6,554 bases of DNA, taken from NCBI GenBank assembly GCA_913057765.1, contig CAJXPH010000156.1, forward strand, positions 1 to 6,554. Reading direction: 5' to 3'. The position numbers and the translations under genes were made by a program. Positions 5,894 to 6,554 of the stretch are shown piece by piece. Source of the DNA: an uncultured Campylobacteraceae bacterium. Its GTDB lineage: Bacteria; Campylobacterota; Campylobacteria; Campylobacterales; Arcobacteraceae. The first letter of the stretch is position 1, and each line of letters opens with the position of its first letter. The notes under the pieces are model-generated. The model saw only the letters and a program-made list of their open reading frames with translations, did not search any database and was not told the DNA's origin.

Positions 5894-5899
5894 CTCTTT
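5894..5899 (-). promoter_or_regulatory. Ribosome-binding site fixing the TTG start of the DUF2062 gene
   Basis: On the minus strand AAAGAG sits 5 nt before TTG at 5886-5888. Only three sense codons (AGA, GTA, TTA) separate the TTG from an upstream in-frame TAA, and none is a usual start. TTG is therefore the only plausible start that keeps the basic N-terminus. Confidence 0.6.
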
Positions 5900-5912
5900 A
5901 TTAATTTTGTGT

Positions 5913-5938
5913 AATTGTACTAAATAAAAATTACAATT
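5913..5938 (-). promoter_or_regulatory. Candidate promoter/operator of the DUF2062 gene
   Basis: In the 74-bp gap before the DUF2062 gene, the minus strand carries TACAAT (5914-5919), one base from the -10 consensus, which would give a leader of about 20 nt. It is part of an inverted repeat, AATTGTA (5913-5919) and TACAATT (5932-5938), with a 12-bp spacer. No good -35 is visible. Read-through from the gene upstream is an alternative. Confidence 0.3.
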
Positions 5939-5939
5939 T

Positions 5940-5967
5940 AATAAGGAGCTAAAATTAGCTCTTTATT
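5940..5967. terminator. Hairpin at the 3' end of the DUF4405 gene
   Basis: AATAAGGAGCTAA (5940-5952) and TTAGCTCTTTATT (5955-5967) pair over 13 positions with one mismatch. That mismatch is G:U on the plus strand and A:C on the minus strand. The innermost A-T pairs probably open into a loop. The stop codon of the DUF4405 gene (5963-5965, minus) is in the stem. The tail on the minus strand (TTATTAAATTG) is a weak U-tract, so termination is likely partial and may let some transcripts continue into the DUF2062 gene. Confidence 0.5.
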
Positions 5968-6451
5968 TTGATGTTATTATTGCAACAATTTTAAAGGGAC
6001 TAGTTTTATTAGCTTTTGCAATATCATCAATACTTTCATTATCTAATATTCTTATATTTTGTAATTCAAGTTTCTTTGTTGCTTCTTTATATTTTATATT
6101 TAATACTTGAAAGGAATTCTCAATTGGTGCATTAATCATACTTTGCATAAGAACCATTTTTGGATTATTCCCTTGGTTTGAACTTGCAAAGATTAATCCT
6201 GTACTTGCAATTATTACGATTATAGTTGCTGAAATAAAGACTTTTTTTGAAAAATAATTTTTCATACTTTTCCAGTTCATAATTACGTGAACTCCTCCTG
6301 CTATTACAAATACTAAACCTAGAATATTATGTAAAGCTTTTACTTGCATTTCAAACACATGAAAGAACATCATTACCCCACTTATCGAAATTACTAAAAA
6401 TGTTAGAGTTGTAAAAGATGTTGCAATCTCTCTTTTTTTACTTGTTGTCAT
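5963..6451 (-). CDS. DUF4405 cytochrome-b-like membrane protein with extracytoplasmic C-terminal domain
   Basis: This 162-residue protein has three N-terminal hydrophobic helices (about 12-31, 37-58, 69-89) and a polar C-terminal part (90-162). The first two helices carry His31 (FFHVFEM), His41 (ALHNILGLVFVIAGG) and His55 (GVHVIMNWKSMKNYF). This His-helix-His spacing and the HVxxNWK-type motif are what I associate with DUF4405, a family related to the transmembrane haem b domains of cytochrome b561/FdnI type. Haem binding and a redox role are inference. With three helices and a basic N-terminus inside, the C-terminal domain would face the periplasm. That part (SMINAPIENSFQVLNIKY and onward) has no family I recognise. 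The ATG is supported by AAAAGG (6458-6463, minus) 6 nt upstream. No electron-transfer partner gene is visible within the window. Confidence 0.75.
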   Translation of the reverse strand: MTTSKKREIATSFTTLTFLVISISGVMMFFHVFEMQVKALHNILGLVFVIAGGVHVIMNWKSMKNYFSKKVFISATIIVIIASTGLIFASSNQGNNPKMVLMQSMINAPIENSFQVLNIKYKEATKKLELQNIRILDNESIDDIAKANKTSPFKIVAIITSK

Positions 6452-6475
6452 GATAAACCTTTTCTTTTTATTGAA

Positions 6476-6505
6476 ATTATAAAGGTTAAAGATTACAGAA
6501 AGTAA
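6476..6505 (-). promoter_or_regulatory. Candidate promoter of the DUF4405 gene
   Basis: On the minus strand a perfect TATAAT (6476-6481) lies 24 nt before the ATG. TTACTT (6500-6505) is 18 nt further upstream, the same weak -35-like hexamer found before the LysE-family gene. It is the best -10 in the available upstream DNA, which is cut off by the adapter at 6529. Confidence 0.45.
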
Positions 6506-6510
6506 ATACT

Positions 6511-6528
6511 ATATTAACACCATATTAA
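6511..6528 (-). repeat. Direct repeat with 11-bp period upstream of the DUF4405 promoter
   Basis: ATATTAAC at 6511-6518 recurs as ATATTAA at 6522-6528; the next C at 6529 is adapter, so only seven bases of the second copy are certain. The copies start 11 bp apart, about one helical turn, and lie just upstream of the candidate -35. This layout resembles tandem sites of OmpR/PhoB-type response regulators, but the DNA is very AT-rich and only two copies are visible. Confidence 0.4.
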
Positions 6529-6554
6529 CTGTCTCTTATACACATCTCCGAGCC
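6529..6554 (-). other. Illumina Nextera i7-side adapter (synthetic, not genomic)
   Basis: CTGTCTCTTATACACATCT (6529-6547) is the reverse complement of the Tn5 mosaic end at 31-49. It is followed by CCGAGCC (6548-6554), the beginning of the Nextera read-2 adapter. Genomic sequence ends at 6528. Confidence 0.98.

Noticed and set aside
5889..5962. A small gene between the DUF2062 and DUF4405 genes.
   Set aside because: Only 74 bp remain, largely taken up by a hairpin and a candidate promoter. No open frame with a ribosome-binding site is visible.
31..6547. A 6.5-kb mobile element bounded by perfect 19-bp inverted repeats (31-49 and 6529-6547).
   Set aside because: The repeats are the engineered Nextera mosaic end flanked by Illumina adapter sequence. 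No transposase is present, and bases 50-58 and 6520-6528 do not match as a 9-bp target duplication would if read inward.

Overview
The window is about 6.48 kb of AT-rich bacterial chromosome (roughly 30% G+C by eye) between two pieces of synthetic Illumina Nextera adapter (1-49 and 6529-6554), so genomic sequence runs only from 50 to 6528. The organism is most likely a member of Campylobacterota, probably the Arcobacter group. The reasons are the low G+C, the use of AGA for arginine, the lysine-rich proteins, and the block tlpA-like/ftsY (minus strand) next to 5-formyl-THF cyclo-ligase/rny (plus strand). As I remember it, that block matches the Campylobacter jejuni order Cj1206c-Cj1209. The assignment is by memory and composition, not by a database search.

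Layout. 50-228 (+) is the 3' end of an unrecognised gene, followed 13 nt later by a YqiA-type alpha/beta hydrolase (242-793, +). Converging on it with only 3 nt between stop codons is a LysE/RhtB-type exporter (797-1453, -). Next is a minus-strand pair with a 3-nt gap, a TlpA-like thioredoxin lipoprotein (2635-3201) and the SRP receptor FtsY (1564-2631). From a 61-bp divergent intergenic region the plus-strand pair starts: 5-formyltetrahydrofolate cyclo-ligase (3263-3799) and RNase Y (3810-5354). RNase Y converges on a DUF2062 membrane protein (5379-5888, -, TTG start), which is followed upstream by a DUF4405 cytochrome-b-like membrane protein (5963-6451, -).

How the genes work together. Most are housekeeping genes: co-translational membrane targeting (FtsY), envelope thiol redox chemistry (TlpA-like), one-carbon metabolism (cyclo-ligase) and RNA decay at the membrane (RNase Y). 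No pathway joins them all, so the conserved grouping looks like shared ancestry and shared promoters.

There is no sign of phage, natural transposon, CRISPR, toxin-antitoxin or defence genes, and no RNA gene was found. No gene-free stretch exceeds 300 bases. The most interesting non-coding features are hairpins that overlap or abut stop codons at four gene ends, a mirrored pair of -10-like boxes between tlpA-like and the cyclo-ligase gene, and an 11-bp-period direct repeat upstream of the DUF4405 gene. I do not see a convincing new multi-gene system.
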